From Pezizomycotina sp. ARF18 (taxonomy: Eukaryota; Ascomycota): a stretch of 23,554 nt of DNA. Made by a program: the position numbers and the translations under genes. Positions 10,293 to 23,554 of the stretch are shown one piece after another (position 1 is the stretch's first letter; each line of letters starts with the position of its first letter). The notes beneath the pieces are model-generated. The model was not told the DNA's origin. It did not search any database and saw only the letters and a program-made list of their open reading frames with translations. The stretch is from contig AZLU01000382.1 of the NCBI GenBank assembly GCA_002224055.1, positions 1 through 23,554 on the forward strand, in the 5' to 3' direction.

Positions 10293-13200
10293 CGATCTTG
10301 CGTATCGGACCACCCCCATTACTGGACAGTACAAAATTAAAACATTAAAATCAAAAAAAAAAAAAAAAAAAAAAAAAACAGATCACTTTCCCCATTCTAA
10401 AGCTCTACGCTTGTTTCGAGAAGGTAAAAACATTAGGACGAGTATTGTTCTTCACCGATTGCTCACCCCGATTTGAAAAAGACTAGTGGCACGGTGTTCA
10501 AGACGAGTTGTTACTTTTGTGTTACCTTTTTCTTACTTGAACATTAGACATTCTGTTCTTTTCTTCACAGTTTTAACGTTTCTCTTTTCTATATCACATC
10601 TTATATATGGCGCTTAGTCTAATTTGTTGAAACTCGATACTTTTTTTCTCTCCCCCTTTTTTTCCCCGGGGCTTCAGTATGATTTCGATTCCATGTTTCT
10701 ACTTGTTTCCGTTCTCTAGTTGAGAATCATTGTCCAGTGATCCCTCTCTTTTTTCTTTTCGTATCCACTCCTATCCCATTTTTATTAGTTGTTGGTAAAA
10801 GGCGTCTGGCAGGAGGTCTTTCAAAGGTCATGTTGACGTTTAGTCCTAGAACCAAAATATTTTATGTTCCTATGTTCTATGTTCCTTTACTTTTTCGATA
10901 TGTTTACGCTGGCGTCATGATCATGATTACACATCACAATACTCTCAATTCTCCTCTCTCGATCAGGCCTTCCTATGAGGGGTTCGACGCTGAGACTGGG
11001 GTTCCTATACGGTTATTATGCCGTCAATGTCTGTTTTCGCATTTCTGGTACCTTAACTGTTATTTGAATTACTCTTCTGATTTTTTTCTTTAATGCTTCG
11101 TCTTTCTCCTATATGATATCACGTATTGAACTCCTAGCTGCCCATGGATTCTTCTTCAGCGTGTTTCTGCTTACTATTCCGCCATCTTGGCTTTTATATA
11201 CCCTACTGCGTATCTATTTTACTTATAATTCAAAATTTTACTTTCCTATTCCTTTGTATACTATATTTACTTGAAGATAATTCCACCAAAATATTTTTTA
11301 TTCAAAGTTAAGATACCATGTATATTTCCAGATTTTTCCTTGAAAACACACGATAAAATAAAGTGGCTTTTTCCAAGTTCACTGGTACTTAATAACAGAG
11401 ATTCTTGTTTCCTTTTATAAGTACGGTATATCATAACCGCCTCGCCCCTGAGCTACTTACTAAAACCCAATTTCACAGTCTATGAAGGAGGCCAATTTCA
11501 TATTCTATTCGAAAGCCCACGGTCTGTGCTTGAACCAAAAAAAAACATTGGTATAGCGATAATACACATCCAAAGCATCCTTTTTGGTTGCAGGTAAACG
11601 TAAGAATCGTATAATCTGAAGGTGTAAGTTCACGTAAGGCATTTTTGATAGGGTGTGGTTTAAGGGAGAGGAAAAAAAAAAAAAACGTCTGCTACTACTG
11701 CTGCCTTCTAAGGCTGCGGGTAATTTTCTTGTTAGCGAGACAATGAGAGAGAAACATACGTAACACGACAGTGCTACCTAAATGGATTATGTACTCTCCT
11801 CCTCCCAAGTTCCCTTACCCGCTTCTGAGGAGAGATAAAACTATATATGACAAACGGCCCCAATAATATATAGATATGTTTATCATTGATGACGATAGAT
11901 GCGATGCGTAGCTCTTACAAAGAGGGACGCGTGTAAAAATACAAAGTTTAGCCTGGATACCTAGCGATAGCGACGGACGTAATGGAAAAAAAAAAAAAAA
12001 AAAAGAGGTAGTCAGTGGTTCTGTACGTAGGACTTTGAAAGCAAATATCCGTGATGCAGTGCCTGACGTTTGTTGTATATAAGAGAGAGCCCCAAATACC
12101 TGTCAAATTTTTTTTTAAAAGGTCAAAAACGACTTCATTGGTTTCTTCTGCAGCTGCATTCCTTCGGTTATAATCCAATCTCGTTCTCACTCTTCATAAT
12201 CTTTCCCTTTTCCCTTAACACGGTTTTGCGCGATCGCCGGTTCAACGAAGCTCAACAATTCAATATACGAGAGAGTAAGTGTCTGAAAACCCCCCCAAAA
12301 AAAAAAAAAAAAAAAAAGAAACACTTTCCTAGGTCTGCATACATAACCATTAGACGATCGCTTCCAGTATCCGTATACTAGGGCGACGTCTTGAAGAAGC
12401 ATTGTTTGGGGAGGAAAAAAAAAACTATATACTCTTTTGTAGCTTATTCTTTACGCAACGGCTAGACGCCCAAGGCAACCCAAGCGCGTACTCCCAGTAA
12501 ACAATTCTCGAGGGAACGAGCCACCTTTTCGCATAAAAGGCAATTTTTTTCTTTTTTTATCTCCATTTAGTTATAGAAGAAACCTCGCCTTTTTTTTGTG
12601 CTCTCTCGGTTACTGATAAAGTTTTCTCAACGTTTAAAAAGAAAGTCAAGTATATATATAAACAGAAATATAGGCGGATCCGACAGCCTGTTTCTCCACC
12701 TCGACAAAAAAAAAAAAAACAGAACCATCTCTTACCGGTAAGTTGATATGATTTTATTAGTGTACGTGTAGAAATGGGTTCTCTTCTTTTCTTTTTCTTT
12801 AACCCTCCCTCTAAGATGTGAGTTTGCTGCGTGTGAACACGCAGCTAGCGCATGTTAAAAAAATTTTCCCTTTCTCTTTTTTTTTTTTTTTTTTATATTT
12901 TCTTTTCGCCCTCTTCCCTTTGCCATCGTTTTTCCCCCTTATGATTTTTTCAAAACAAAGAACCAAAAAGCTCGCTGCAGACAAAAAGAGGTAGCTTCGC
13001 TGTAGGCAGTAGACGATAGTAGTGTATTTCCTATCACCCCCTCATAAAATTTCGAAAAACTTTTTTTTTTTCTTTTCTGTTATGATTATTTTAAACCTGG
13101 CCTACTTTTACTAGTGCAGTAATAAAAAAGAAGATAGGTTTTTTTTTATCTCCCCCCCATATATATATTTATTATTCTTTTCCCCTTCTCCTCATTTCTA

Positions 13201-13910
13201 ACTCTCTTTCTCTACTCTTTTTCTTCTGTCTCTCTCCCCCTTTCACTCAACTAACCCCCCCAAACAAACCACCATTGTTAATATATATAGATATACACTA
13301 TATATTCTTCTTGTTAGTACTACCTGACCCATTTCTGCTCTTTTGCTCTCATTTTGTAATTGTTTAAAAAAAGAAAGAAAGAGTAAAGAGAGAAACAAAT
13401 GCGGACGGGAAAAATAGGGGAGACGAGACGTTCTAGCAGAATTGGCAAGAAGAGCGTCCTCCCCGTCTCCCTCTTGCTTTGTGACCGCATTGTCGGATAG
13501 CAAGAGCACAATGACCAAGCAGTGGAGAGCTAGAAGGAGAAGAGGGGTGGAAGAAGACAGCGTAATAGAAGGGAGAGCAGAAAATTGATTCGTCCCTTTC
13601 TTTATGAAAGAAGCTTGATTTGTATATGTATACATTGCTTATATACACATAGCAAGCTCAAAAGAAATCCCCGCCTCACGCTGTTCTTGCTCTAAGAAGA
13701 AGAATAAAAGCTCTCACAAATAAAAGGCCTGGTCTTGTAGACTTCCTTGAGCTCTCAGCTTACTTCTTAATAATATTTATGGCTTGGCTAACAAATTTGA
13801 ACATGTGTTCCTCTGGGAATTATTTCTAGTTCACGTCTTCATCAGACCCTTTCTTATAAATTATCAGGAAGTCCATTTTAAAGGTTATTTAATATATCCA
13901 AACAGTCATC
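10293..13910. promoter_or_regulatory. 3.6 kb spacer Wapl to actin, likely actin promoter and long 5' leader
   Basis: No protein or RNA gene is recognised. The first part is the Wapl 3' flank, with A26 at 10353-10378. The rest is AT-rich with A19 at 11986-12004, C6-A21 at 12291-12317 and T-runs near 12879 and 13062. Towards actin there is a TATA-like TATATATATAAA at 12651-12662, a canonical donor (cttaccg|gtaagttg) at 12738, a pyrimidine-rich block at 13176-13250 and an acceptor (aaacag) at 13905, five bases before the ATG. Open frames here are low-complexity and show no family resemblance. Confidence 0.55.
12738..13905 (+). other. Candidate 5'-UTR intron of actin
   Basis: A strong donor (GTAAGT at 12738) lies about 75 nt downstream of a TATA-like box, and an acceptor AG ends at 13905 just before the actin ATG. 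Joined, they would remove 1168 nt of leader. A donor within or after the CT-rich block at 13176-13250 would fit as well. This is inference without transcript data. Confidence 0.3.
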
Positions 13911-17053
<3,143 letters not shown>

Positions 17054-17975
17054 TCATGCTTGGTAGAGTTAAGCTTCACAGGGAATGGAGAGATAATCAT
17101 ACTCGGTATTTCGTTCGATCCCGTTCTTGCTGTAGCTTCTCTGATCGCTATGGCTAGAGCTTTGAACGCCGATTCAGCCTAAAAAGTATATGTATATTGG
17201 CTCGTTTACATACACAGGTTGCATAGCCACAAAAAAAATTTAAATAAAGTAGAGAAAGAAAGGAAAAAGTAAAGTGTATGTGAAGCAATGGTGAGGTGCT
17301 CATACCGATGATGATCGTTCTTCCCCTCAGGCAATCTACGTGCATGGTAATGCCCGCCGCAAGGGCAAATGATTCCAAGACGTGCGGGATCATTTCGCAG
17401 CTAAGGTCCCCTATTTCTCCTCTTCAGGCCCAAGTCGATGACGGCGTAAGGACGGTTCGAGAGGTCCACGACAGCTCGAGAGAGCGCTTCGTCTAGCGGG
17501 GCAAAGCCGTTACCGAACCTCTTGTACCCTTAATCGGGCCGAGTGCTTCTTTGAAGGCTGTGCCGAGCGCTATAGCGCAATCTTCGGACGTGTGGTGGTC
17601 GTCAACTATTAAGAGAAGAAAAAGAATCAATTTTATCAGCAAAAAGATGGCGCGATATATATATATATTGAATTTTCAATAAAAAATGCAGCCACGAAGG
17701 GCTGCAAGCCGCTACTCAACTGTGTAAATCTCCTTGGCATGCAAGTCTCAAGCTCCAGCCGGAGTGCTTAGCCAGCGCGTGGAGCATGTGGTCGAGGAAG
17801 CCAACCCCGTGTTCACGGAGATTGTCTGCGACCCGGATATTTGGGTCGCATGGTCGGTTTCCGACGAATTGGCCTCCGAAGGGTCAGATACGCTGCCACC
17901 GTCTAGCGATATAAAAACCTGGATCTTGGTCTCGTTGGTGTCGCGGCTTATTGTAGCTACCCGAGGCGGCTGCAT
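17054..17975 (-). CDS. HIS3: Imidazoleglycerol-phosphate dehydratase (histidine biosynthesis)
   Basis: The enzyme dehydrates imidazole glycerol phosphate to imidazole acetol phosphate, the sixth step of histidine synthesis; it is a Mn-dependent 24-mer in the family. The start is the ATG at 17973-17975 ([20 protein letters not shown]). Motifs follow in order: [100 protein letters not shown], the second metal motif GKNDHHRAES, and [20 protein letters not shown]. Introns are 17606-17720 and 17179-17305. Inferred one-base losses: a G near 17806, a T near 17517, a G and an A near 17411-17422, an A near 17320 and a G at the 17305 splice. The usual family C-terminus (IPSTKGVL) is not found in any frame; the end given assumes a 44-nt last intron (17059-17102) and is uncertain. 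Confidence 0.94.
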
Positions 17976-18525
17976 TTCGATATATATAGCTATATATGTG
18001 CGTCTCTAAATAGAAACAAAAAGACCGATAACGACCTCTTTTTTTGGGTATCCGGTAGAGGCGTGAGATAAGGCCCTGCGAACATTGTCAGTAGGAGTAT
18101 ACGTCTACTTGATACAGCGAGAAAGCCATACGAGGGTGGAATTGAAGGTGAAAAAGAAACTGTTTACCTATCGAATGATGCTATCTATGGCTGTGTGTAA
18201 TTTGTGAATAATATTAGAGATTTCTTCTATAGTTATTAGTGGCTGAGAGGTGATTTTATGGTATCATCAGTCAGATCCGATACCAGTTCAGTCTTGGCGC
18301 GCCTCAATCAAAGAGAAAGCGCTCAACGAATCAGACTCAACCTACCACTAGTAATTAATAAAAAGAGGTTCCAACGTTAAATTTCTCTGGGGTAATTTAC
18401 ATGCAGCACATCCCACCTTGATGAATCCCGAAAGACCACCAACACAACTACCATTAACCCGAAAAAACGCCAGATATCATCACCACACAAATCAGAAATA
18501 ATACGGCAGGCTTTCGGAATCCATA
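17976..18525. promoter_or_regulatory. Divergent promoter HIS3/LAS21
   Basis: This 550 bp spacer separates two divergent starts. On the HIS3 sense strand TGAGTCT (18333-18339) matches six of seven positions of the Gcn4/CpcA element TGA(C/G)TCA, the expected amino-acid control site. It is a single imperfect site, so the assignment is weak. No other gene is seen. Confidence 0.4.
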
Positions 18526-21500
18526 ATGGCGCTGCGGGCGTGGGTCTGCCTCGCATTGGCGAACGCGCTCCTAGGAATTGGCATCCTAACTTTTGCAAAG
18601 GCGTTTTTCCCTTACAAGCCCTTCCTGCCTGGCTTGGCGGTGTTCGATGCTCCCGATGAATCCATAGCGCCGGCCCACTTCGACAAATTGGTGTTCATGG
18701 TCGTCGACGCGTTGCGAAGGTAAGAAAACCATATACTAGTATAACAAAATAAGAAAAGAAAGGAAAGAATATATAATAGCAGTCTTTAATAAAATAAACA
18801 AAGAACTAAAAAGAGAATACTTCTTCTCAAAAGTTCCATAACGCGTACCAGCTTCGACGAGGATGCAAATTTGCTGATAGTAGTGACGCCGCAGTGACTT
18901 TGTGTATACTGAATCGTCGGGATTCAAATTCACCCAAAGGTACTATTCGCCGTCTAACTGAACCTCGCTCTCCAATGGGCGCTCTTTTTTTTTTAAAAGA
19001 AAATGGGCTATGCAGCTAAAGCCTCACGCTTTTATCTCCCCGTCTCTGAAAATAGCTTGATAGCATCAAGGAAAGGCGCTACCTTTCACCGCTTTTGCTA
19101 GCGCACCGACTGTTACAATGCCGAAAGTGAAGGCTTTGACGACCGGCTCTATCCGGGCTTTCTAGACATGATCCTGAACATCGCAGAGTCTGATACTTCG
19201 TCTACACTTGCGACCCAGGATAACTGGCTGGCCCAGCTTAGAGCTAGCGGCAAGAACCTTAACATGTTTGGAGATGATACCTGCTCAAACTCTTCCCTGA
19301 TATGTTCATGAGAACAGACGGCACCACGAGTTTTTTCGTTTCGGTAAGTTCCGATCAGCCTTGTACTTATATATCTCCATATATGTTTTCTCGAGTACGT
19401 ATATTCAATGGTAATTATTCACACGGACGTCTTGATTGTGTAGGATTTCACGGAGGTGGATAACAATGTGACGCGGCACATTGATCAAGAACTTGAAAAG
19501 GACGATTGGACGTAATGATACTGCATTACCTGGGTCTAGATCATATTGGACATAAATCTGGTCCACATAGGTATGTATATGCATTTAAGCTATGAATGTG
19601 CAAATATTTATCGTAATCTAATTATCCTAATTTGGAGTTTACTAGCTCGTTCATGGTGCCAAAGCAGATAGAAATGGACGGTATTGTGCAGAAGATATTT
19701 TCGAGCGCGGAAAAAAACGAGCATTTACAATCGACACTGTTCGTGCTTTGCGGGGACCATGGCATGAACGATGTTGGTAATCATGGAGGCTCCTCTGCGG
19801 GGGAGACATCTGCAGCACTGGTTTTGATGTCGCCCAAGTTCGGAACTATCTCGAAGGGCGTGGATTCGCCATTACCGGTCGCGGATGACTTTCGCTTCTA
19901 TGAGAATGTCCAGCAATCTGACCTTGCCCGACGCTAGCGGGATTGCTGAAGTTTCCAACGCCTAAGAACAATTTGGGCTTATTTATTCCTTCCTTACTAC
20001 CTCTTTGGAACGAGACAGATCAAGAGCTGGTCCTTTGGCAAAACGCAAGACAGCTTATGAGGGTTCTTCAAGCCTCCTTTCCAGATTTTGAATCAATGGT
20101 TACGGAGAGTATTTGCTCCGAGGAAGATGGCAGTGACGTGGATCGCCTAGCTTGTGCTTGGCATCAGTTGTCCGGCCTGCACGCGACCAAGGGCAGTTCT
20201 CAGTCTACAATTGTAGCTCTTTCGAAGTTTTCTAGAGACTGCCAAAAGTTTCTCGCCTCGATGGCAACGAATTATGACACCGTAGGCATGACGTACGGCG
20301 TTCTCGCCGGATGCACGTCGCTATTCCTCTGTGGATTTCCTTGGTCCTTTCATCGGCTTCGTTCAAATATACTTTTATAGCCTGTGCTTTTGGTCCCTCA
20401 CTCTCGCTTACGGCGGCATGATGTTCGCGAGTAGCTACGTGGAAGAGGAAAACACTACTGGTATTGGAGCGCGTCAGCCTGGATAGTCATACTTTTCATC
20501 CAAGAGAAGAAGCGAGGTTCGAGCGGGATGAAATCCTTCCTCGTATTATGCCTGCTTCGCGTGACTCGCCGCTGGAATCAAACCGGACAAAAGTTCGCCG
20601 GTGCGCCTGACATTGCGAAGGATTTCCTCACAAAAAACCTACTGTGCTCTGGGTTCTGGTGATTGGGTCCTATATTGAGCTCTACAACCGGCTTTCAAGA
20701 AGCGCCTTCAAGAGGATAACGCCACAGCTTGGGGTTGTGTTCAGTGCCGCAACAACTCTTCTTAGCGCGACCTTCAAACTCAGCATGGCGGCACAAGATG
20801 CTGCCGAGCTGATACCCGTTGGCTAATTCCCGTAACGAAAATCTTGAAATCAATACCTGTGATCGACCAAGGAAAAGCTGGGTTTCTCAGCCTATTCTGG
20901 ATATTTATGTATACCGTCGTTTTTGAACGTCAGGCGAACACTAAAACTGGTACGCTTTTCTCAAAATGCTTTCTTTCTTTTTTTTTTTTTAAAAAAAAAG
21001 AAAGAAAGCGAGCGCAAGCTTCTACGGGTAACTCAGCTCGCTAACACATCTAGCTCAGGCCTGAACAATCCTCAAGTCTTCCACGACCTTTTGTCCATCT
21101 TGCTTGCAACACAGTCCCGAATAACCAACATACCGCTCCTTCTCATCTTCTCCATGCAACTCCGCATCCTCCTTTATATGAAAAATTTCGGTCTTTACCC
21201 TGCAACTTTGACAACACTGGTATTTCAACATCTATCCTTTTTCGCTCTGGGTAACTCCAACGCCATTTCTTCGATTGATCTATCCAACGCGTATAACGGT
21301 GTTTCCGATTATGATGTTGGGTTGTCGGACTGCTTACGTTCATCAGCAATTGGGCCGGTCCCATATGGTGGACTTCTGCTGGGTGCCTTCTCCTTCATTC
21401 GATCCGGTTAACATCGGAGCGCAGCGGGAGGAACCTCGCAATACTGTACTCTGAGAAGCTATCCAGGTTCTACGTAATATCGGCGATCTTTATTATGGGA

Positions 21501-21640
21501 GCTTGTACGGCGTTGAAGACGCATCTCTTCATTTGGACGGTTTTTTCGCCAAAGTATCTCTACGCTATGGCCTGGAGTATTATACAACATGGAGTAATAA
21601 ACATGCTTCTTGGGAATGCGTTGTTTGCGGCGACAGGTTA
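18526..21640 (+). CDS. LAS21: GPI ethanolamine phosphate transferase 2 (Las21/Gpi7)
   Basis: This ER membrane enzyme adds ethanolamine phosphate to the second mannose of GPI anchors (with Gpi11 as partner in the family). Exons are 18526-18719, 18895-18939, 19056-19343, 19444-19570, 19646-20949 and 21059-21640. The N-terminus has a membrane helix (VCLALANALLGIGILTFAKA). The luminal alkaline-phosphatase-fold domain shows LVFMVVDALRRSDFVYTESS, APTVTMPKVKALTTGSIPGF (nucleophile region), HYLGLDHIGHKSGPHSS and FVLCGDHGMNDVGNHGGSSA (metal ligands). Family landmarks GGMMFASSYVEEE, KFAGAPDI and a long C-terminal multispan region with QHGVINMLLGNALFAATG follow. One-base losses are inferred near 19098, 19166, 19282, 19510 and 19926, with more in the membrane part (near 20340, 20520 and 20640). 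The stop at 21638-21640 follows directly; a further 3' intron cannot be excluded. Intron 20950-21058 contains a perfect T/A hairpin. The gene is divergent from HIS3 and convergent with RMP1. Confidence 0.95.
20968..21009. repeat. Perfect inverted repeat inside a LAS21 intron
   Basis: GCTTTCTTTC followed by a T-run meets an A-run followed by GAAAGAAAGC. The arms are 19 nt perfect reverse complements with a loop of about four T. It lies between the donor (20950) and the branch site (gctaac near 21039) of a 109-nt intron. Confidence 0.85.
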
Positions 21641-21901
21641 GGCATGTCATCACAAATATTTTCTTTCTGTATTGATTTTTTTTTTTGGATGGGAGCAAGT
21701 CGATCGTGAGTTCTTTTTATATTGAGCAAGATACAATTATGCTTTGTAATTTGCGCATTCTCCTCGTCTTCGTTCTTATAAGTTAGATTATAGAGCTTGT
21801 AAACGCTGTTAAACTAGATACTATAATCCTTGCCGAGGTTCGGAGAACGCTGTGAACGGTTGCAATGCTACATTCCAATATTGACAGCGCTATCCAGTGC
21901 G
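21641..21901. other. Convergent spacer LAS21/RMP1
   Basis: This 260 bp holds the 3' flanks of both genes, with a T-run near 21677. No further coding sequence is recognised, although a last small LAS21 exon cannot be excluded. Confidence 0.5.
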
Positions 21902-22727
21902 TCATAATAAGCTGTCGAAGAGGTCGTCGATTGCGTTTGTGCTCGTTGCATGTGCCTCTTTCGGCGACCGCGGCGAGCATACCTTGCTATATTCCTTCTT
22001 TCCAGCAGATGGACCGCCTTCCACACCCCTTGCGCCATATTTGGCGGAGTTATATGCACCTCATTAGACCTCGCTCTCGCTACAAGCCCTAGAGATCCGG
22101 CTTCGATGCTGTCGCGGCTAATAACCTCACCGTGGTCTTCGTCAATCTCCATGCATGAGTTTCTATCCGTTGAAGCTGCACTAGGTCTCCCGCCCTCTGC
22201 TGCTCCTCCGTTGATTCCCCTCTAATCAAAGTATCCACCCTAGCTAGTATCGCTAGCAGAACCATCCCCATCCCGGAAAACTGCGTGTCCGTGATAACGT
22301 GCGTGAACGCGGCATGGCAGCCCGGTATAATCACGTCCTTCAAGTGCTCGACCTTCTTACTGCATTCCGCAGCGTCGTATTCGCCTTCGACCTGTTCGGT
22401 GGGATCGCTAGCAGCTCCACGGTTACGCTTTGCCTCCCTTAGCTCCGTATTCTTCCTCTGCTTTCCGTCCTTCCTTAGCTTCCCCTTCCGTGCCGACGAC
22501 GAATTCGAATGAGCTGCAGCTGAGCTCTGCTTTTTTGGCATCGTGGGGAGCACTTCGCCGGAAGCAACCAGCAACTTCTCAATGTCCGCTTCAGCATGCG
22601 GAGCCATTTGAAACCATACCGAGCGGCGGTGCTGGTTCTTGTTCCGGTATAGGATGAGGTGCAGAAGATCCCGCTCTAGCAGCAGACCGTCCACAATGGA
22701 ACCGACGTTGGCGATATCGGTGTCCAT
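21902..22727 (-). CDS. RMP1: RNase MRP subunit Rmp1-like protein
   Basis: Rmp1 is the nucleolar protein specific to RNase MRP, which cuts pre-rRNA at site A3. The ATG at 22725-22727 opens MDTDIANVGSIVDGLLLERD, followed by the family signature LLHLILYRNKNQHRRSVWF. A Lys/Arg-rich linker (RKGKLRKDGKQRKN) and HLKDVIIPGCHAAFTHVITD then TQFSGMGMVLLAILARVDTL follow, matching the second conserved helix pair. The remainder is read in other frames: CMEIDEDHGEVISRDSIEAG, then a basic stretch and the typical acidic tail NAIDDLFDSLL ending with TGA at 21902-21904. At least two frame shifts (near 22170 and 21960) separate these pieces. No intron is evident. The reading is about 275 residues. The call rests on the HRNKNQHR-like motif, the helix pair and the tail. 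Confidence 0.8.
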
Positions 22728-23063
22728 TTGTTAATTGTCTAAAATCTTTGATGGCGAGACCCGTCCAAGGTAGGTAGGAAGGAACTCCCATGTAGGTATA
22801 CAAAGATGGTTGAAAGTGATATATTTGTGTATGCGAGTGTCTTTCATTGCTTTTGTACGGTCGTGGAAGGGCTCCGTTCTCTTCAAAGTGAAAATCAAAG
22901 TTGAAATTACAAACTTTCACGACCCTGATGAAGAAAAGAAAAGCACAAATTTTGATGCTGTATATCACCATAGACAACACGCTCCGCCGAACGTGCCGTA
23001 TCGAATCTGCCCAGAACGTTAAAGTCTATATAGATATTTTCAGCCAAATTTGGCACATCATTA
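22728..23063. promoter_or_regulatory. RMP1 upstream region
   Basis: These 336 bp between the RMP1 start and the tRNA should contain the RMP1 promoter. A small frame at 22810-23022 has no recognisable product. No specific regulatory site is seen. Confidence 0.45.
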
Positions 23064-23134
23064 GCACTGATGGTTTAGTGGTAAAATCTTCGTTTCCCAT
23101 ACGAAGGCCCCGGGTTCGATTCCCGGTCAGTGCA
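23064..23134 (+). tRNA. tRNA-Gly (anticodon CCC)
   Basis: A full cloverleaf can be drawn. The acceptor arms are GCACTGA and TCAGTGC with discriminator A; the D arm with A box is TGGTTTAGTGG; the anticodon stem TTCGT/ACGAA encloses loop TTCCCAT with CCC at the anticodon; the T arm is CCGGG/CCCGG with TTCGATT (B box GGTTCGATTCC). It is 71 nt with no intron and no encoded CCA. A 14-T tract follows 16 nt later. Confidence 0.96.
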
Positions 23135-23150
23135 GCCATGCGTATTCAAG

Positions 23151-23164
23151 TTTTTTTTTTTTTT
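23151..23164 (+). terminator. RNA polymerase III terminator (T14)
   Basis: Fourteen T lie 16 nt after the tRNA-Gly 3' end, the expected Pol III stop. Confidence 0.85.
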
Positions 23165-23212
23165 CTGCATTTATCTGATTTTGATCTTTCCCGAGAATTA
23201 ATCACTTAGTAC

Positions 23213-23554
23213 TGTTAGCGGGGGGCGTATAATAGGGATAACTAAGCTATTATTTTATTTTTATTTTTATTAAATTAGATAGAAATTAGCTATTTATTTT
23301 TAGTAATTACCTATATTTTATTATTTTTCTAATTAGCTATAGTTAGTTCTTTTATTCTTTGTTATATTAGCTAGATAGACATTAATTATATAGCTAAATA
23401 AATATTATATCTAAAAAAAGTTTATCTCATAAGACGGCTAAGAAAATTAACGTTTATACGTCTTATTACGGTCTTTAAAGACCTTTAAAAAATCTCACTC
23501 ACATAAACCCTTCTTTAAATAGCTTAATAATGTTTAAAAATATATTTACTTTAT
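23213..23554. mobile_element. AT-rich, probably RIP-degraded repeat; possible LTR starting at TGTTAG
   Basis: After TGTTAGCGGGGGGC at 23213 the sequence turns abruptly AT-rich to the window end. TAGCTA recurs at 23287, 23334, 23368 and 23391, and TA dinucleotides dominate, as expected after repeat-induced C-to-T change. Many fungal LTRs begin TGTTAG-like, and the position about 80 bp downstream of a Pol III gene suits Ty-like integration. Neither the other end nor any coding region is inside the window, so the element type is inference. Confidence 0.45.

Noticed and set aside
10737-11093. 118-codon open frame in the Wapl-actin spacer
   Set aside because: It is Phe/Leu/Tyr-rich from T-rich DNA, with no recognisable domain.
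13243-13648. Overlapping minus-strand open frames of up to 130 codons upstream of actin
   Set aside because: They mirror pyrimidine-rich leader DNA, show no family resemblance, and several frames are open over the same bases.

Overview
The window reads as nuclear DNA of a filamentous ascomycete (Pezizomycotina-like). The support is short introns with GT...AG ends and RCTAAC/CTGAC-type branch sites, fungal-type housekeeping proteins, pyrimidine-rich leaders and a sharp AT-rich block at the right edge that resembles RIP-degraded repeat DNA. I cannot assign the class. No prokaryotic, CRISPR, plasmid or phage features were seen.

Layout, left to right: URC1 uracil-catabolism protein (-, 3' end cut by the window edge, 1-1891); a 1.5 kb divergent spacer; ELF1 transcription elongation factor (+, 3433-4155); a convergent spacer with a 28-T run; FUR1/URC6 uracil phosphoribosyltransferase (-, 4498-5593); a 1.2 kb spacer holding an A/T palindrome and a G-free block; a Wapl-type cohesin release factor (+, 6822-10292); a 3.6 kb spacer; actin (+, 13911-15989, nine exons including one of 4 nt); a 1.1 kb AT-rich convergent spacer; HIS3 (-, about 17054-17975); a 550 bp divergent promoter; LAS21/GPI7 (+, 18526-21640); RMP1 of RNase MRP (-, 21902-22727); tRNA-Gly(CCC) (+, 23064-23134); then AT-rich, possibly LTR-derived DNA to the end.

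Almost every protein gene can be read only by stepping between frames. Nearly all breaks I could localise are one-base changes, mostly losses, and most sit in short homopolymers. Actin is the control: nine exons sum to 1123 nt, and five inferred one-base losses restore 1128 nt, exactly 375 codons plus stop. I therefore read the breaks mainly as uncorrected homopolymer indels of the assembly, not pseudogenes. The CDS entries give the genomic span, introns included.

Functionally the genes are mostly unrelated housekeeping loci. The exception is URC1 and the uracil phosphoribosyltransferase, which act in the same uracil-salvage/catabolism route and lie 2.6 kb apart on the same strand with ELF1 between them. 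The most distinctive biology is the actin gene structure: five exons of 7, 14, 22, 12 and 4 nt at the 5' end and a stop codon alone on the last exon.
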